A stretch of 64,000 nucleotides of DNA from Vigna angularis (taxonomy: Eukaryota; Streptophyta; Magnoliopsida; Fabales; Fabaceae): the NCBI RefSeq assembly GCF_016808095.1, contig NC_068974.1, forward strand, positions 38,292,590-38,356,589. The letters run 5' to 3'. This document shows, one piece after another, positions 62,690 to 64,000 of this stretch. Numbering within the stretch: position 1 is the stretch's first letter; each line of letters begins with the position of its first letter. A program made the translations under genes and the position numbers. The notes beneath the pieces were generated by a model. The model was not told the origin of the DNA, made no database searches, and was given only the letters and a program-made list of their open reading frames with translations.

Positions 62690-64000
62690 AATGAAAGATG
62701 TAAATACTGATTCCATTTTCTGATACCACTCTTTCTCTCAGAAATTTCCTCTCTCTACTTTTCTCCTCCATCTCTTTACCATTCTCTCTCTACAAATTCT
62801 CACCTTATTCTTCACCTGATCAACAATCAGGTCGTGCCTAAGCTTTTCTGGTGAAAAACGCTTGCCTTTTCACCCATCAAGTTACTATTTTGGAATTGGT
62901 AAGTTAAATTCCTTTGTCCTTTGAAGTTCTACATTCCCTGTTATATGCAAGCACTATAACTTGCATGTGTCAATCAACTACTCTTCTGGGTCTAATTCTT
63001 AGTTATGGGTTGGGTGAATGTTGTTTTCTCAACCATCCAAAGATTTGTAGGCGGTGATTGTGCGTGTGGGATAGCCATTTCAGTGAGAGGTCTTCCTTCG
63101 GTCCGGTTAAGAGGTAAGGAAAGCTAGATAATTTAGTTACTTGGTTTTTGATGTATGAATATGTTGTTTGATAATTATGCATGTGTATGAAATTGATTTG
63201 GATAAAGCTATATGAATGTAAAATTGGATGGATTAGGTGTTCGGTACTGTTGGTGTGGAATATTGATGCTGGGTTTATGATGATTGTGTATCCGTATGAT
63301 TATGGTACCGTGGCCGAGTGAAATTGGTAAGGTTTGGTGTCGATCTTAATTCTGTAGCTATTCTACAGAATTATGTAGTTTGTTGAAGGTCTTTAATTGA
63401 TCGTTCGACTTTTCTCTGGTGCTCGATCTTAACTAAGTTTTGCTATTGTGGATTCTCAGTTAATGACCGTTCGATTTAGTGTTAATTTTCAATTTAATGT
63501 AGCATTCAGTCTAGACATAACTTTTGTTTATAAACAGTTATCAGTCTGTCATAGGCTATAACTGTTATTGACCGCTCGGTCTTGAACTATCTTGGTAGTG
63601 CTCGGTCAGATGCCAGCACTCGGTCTCAGTAGTGCTCGGTGATGCACTAAGCACTCGGTGTCGTCATATTACCAAATTATGTAATTAAAATTGAAACTAA
63701 GAGGGTTCGAACTAAGCTCGTAGTATTTGGTTTAAGCTCTTAGATTTTGGTTATAAGCTTTAGTATTTGGTTATGTCTAATTATAGATGTTCTATAGTAT
63801 TCAGTCAAATCTTTGGATTCTGTCTAGTAAATATCTCGTTCAGTCATGTTCACCATAGGGAAACAATATCTCATTCGGTTATGTTCACCATAGGGAAACA
63901 ATATCCTGTTCGGTCATGTTCACCATAGGGAAACAATATCCCATTCAGTAATGTTCACCATAGGGAAACCATATCCCGTACAGTCATGTTCGCATATAGG
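62690..64000 (+). mobile_element. LTR-like block, family A relative, inverted (continues past the window)
   Basis: This block is a diverged relative of copies 1 and 2 in the opposite orientation. Its pyrimidine-rich leader (62730-62810), CACCTGATCAACAATCAGG and GGAATTGGTAAGTT (62890-62905) align with the reverse complement of 62270-62370. GTGCTCGGT motifs at 63590-63660 align with the reverse complement of 61490-61570. It may be a second LTR or the 5' LTR of an element lying to the right. Its right end, primer site and coding part are not in view. Confidence 0.5.
63831..64000 (+). repeat. 35-bp tandem repeat array, at least 4.9 units
   Basis: Units start at 63831, 63866, 63901, 63936 and 63971 with the pattern ATATCCCGTTCGGTCATGTT followed by CACCATAGGGAAACA. 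The period is exactly 35 bp and units differ at a few positions. The array runs off the right edge. Confidence 0.95.

Overview
The window is plant nuclear DNA. It holds intron-rich genes with GT-AG splice sites, AT-rich spacers, many (TA)n microsatellites and decayed LTR retrotransposons. Protein sequences and the repeat types suggest a papilionoid legume (Phaseoleae, such as Vigna, Phaseolus or Glycine); this assignment is from memory of related sequences and no search was run.

Layout. 1-4.4 kb is the 3' part of a broken Ty1/copia element with its 3' LTR. 4.5-5.5 kb holds an unidentified coding-like fragment and, on the minus strand, a decayed Ty3/gypsy integrase. 6.2-8.6 kb and 10.0-11.3 kb are two LTR-like blocks of different families on the minus strand. 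Then come SYT2-like synaptotagmin (+, 12.66-19.70 kb, 12 exons), membrane-bound peroxisomal ascorbate peroxidase APX3 (+, 21.38-26.01 kb, 9 exons) and a subgroup-4 R2R3-MYB repressor (+, 29.40-30.29 kb). About 15 kb without a convincing gene follows, with one probable Tat/Ogre-type LTR near 44 kb. Next are an amino acid permease (+, 45.50-47.90 kb, 8 exons), an ERD7-like senescence-domain gene (-, 48.46-50.03 kb, 3 exons) and the single-exon subtilase SBT1.6 (-, 52.77-55.11 kb). The window ends with the first two exons of plastid 3-oxoacyl-ACP reductase (+, from 59.89 kb), whose second intron is filled by two head-to-head LTR-like blocks and a 35-bp tandem array running off the edge.

The genes are ordinary housekeeping, stress or development genes and do not form one pathway. 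APX3, MYB and SBT1.6 lie in the same relative order as Arabidopsis At4g35000, At4g34990 and At4g34980 (recalled), so this looks like a conserved ancestral block with later insertions. I found no convincing new system. The most useful leads are the head-to-head LTRs in the reductase intron, the Thr-to-Ile change in that enzyme's cofactor motif, an identical 271-bp tandem duplication in a SYT2 intron, a tRNA-derived SINE candidate in an APX3 intron, and an 11-bp ACGT composite shared by the APX3 and ERD7-like promoters.
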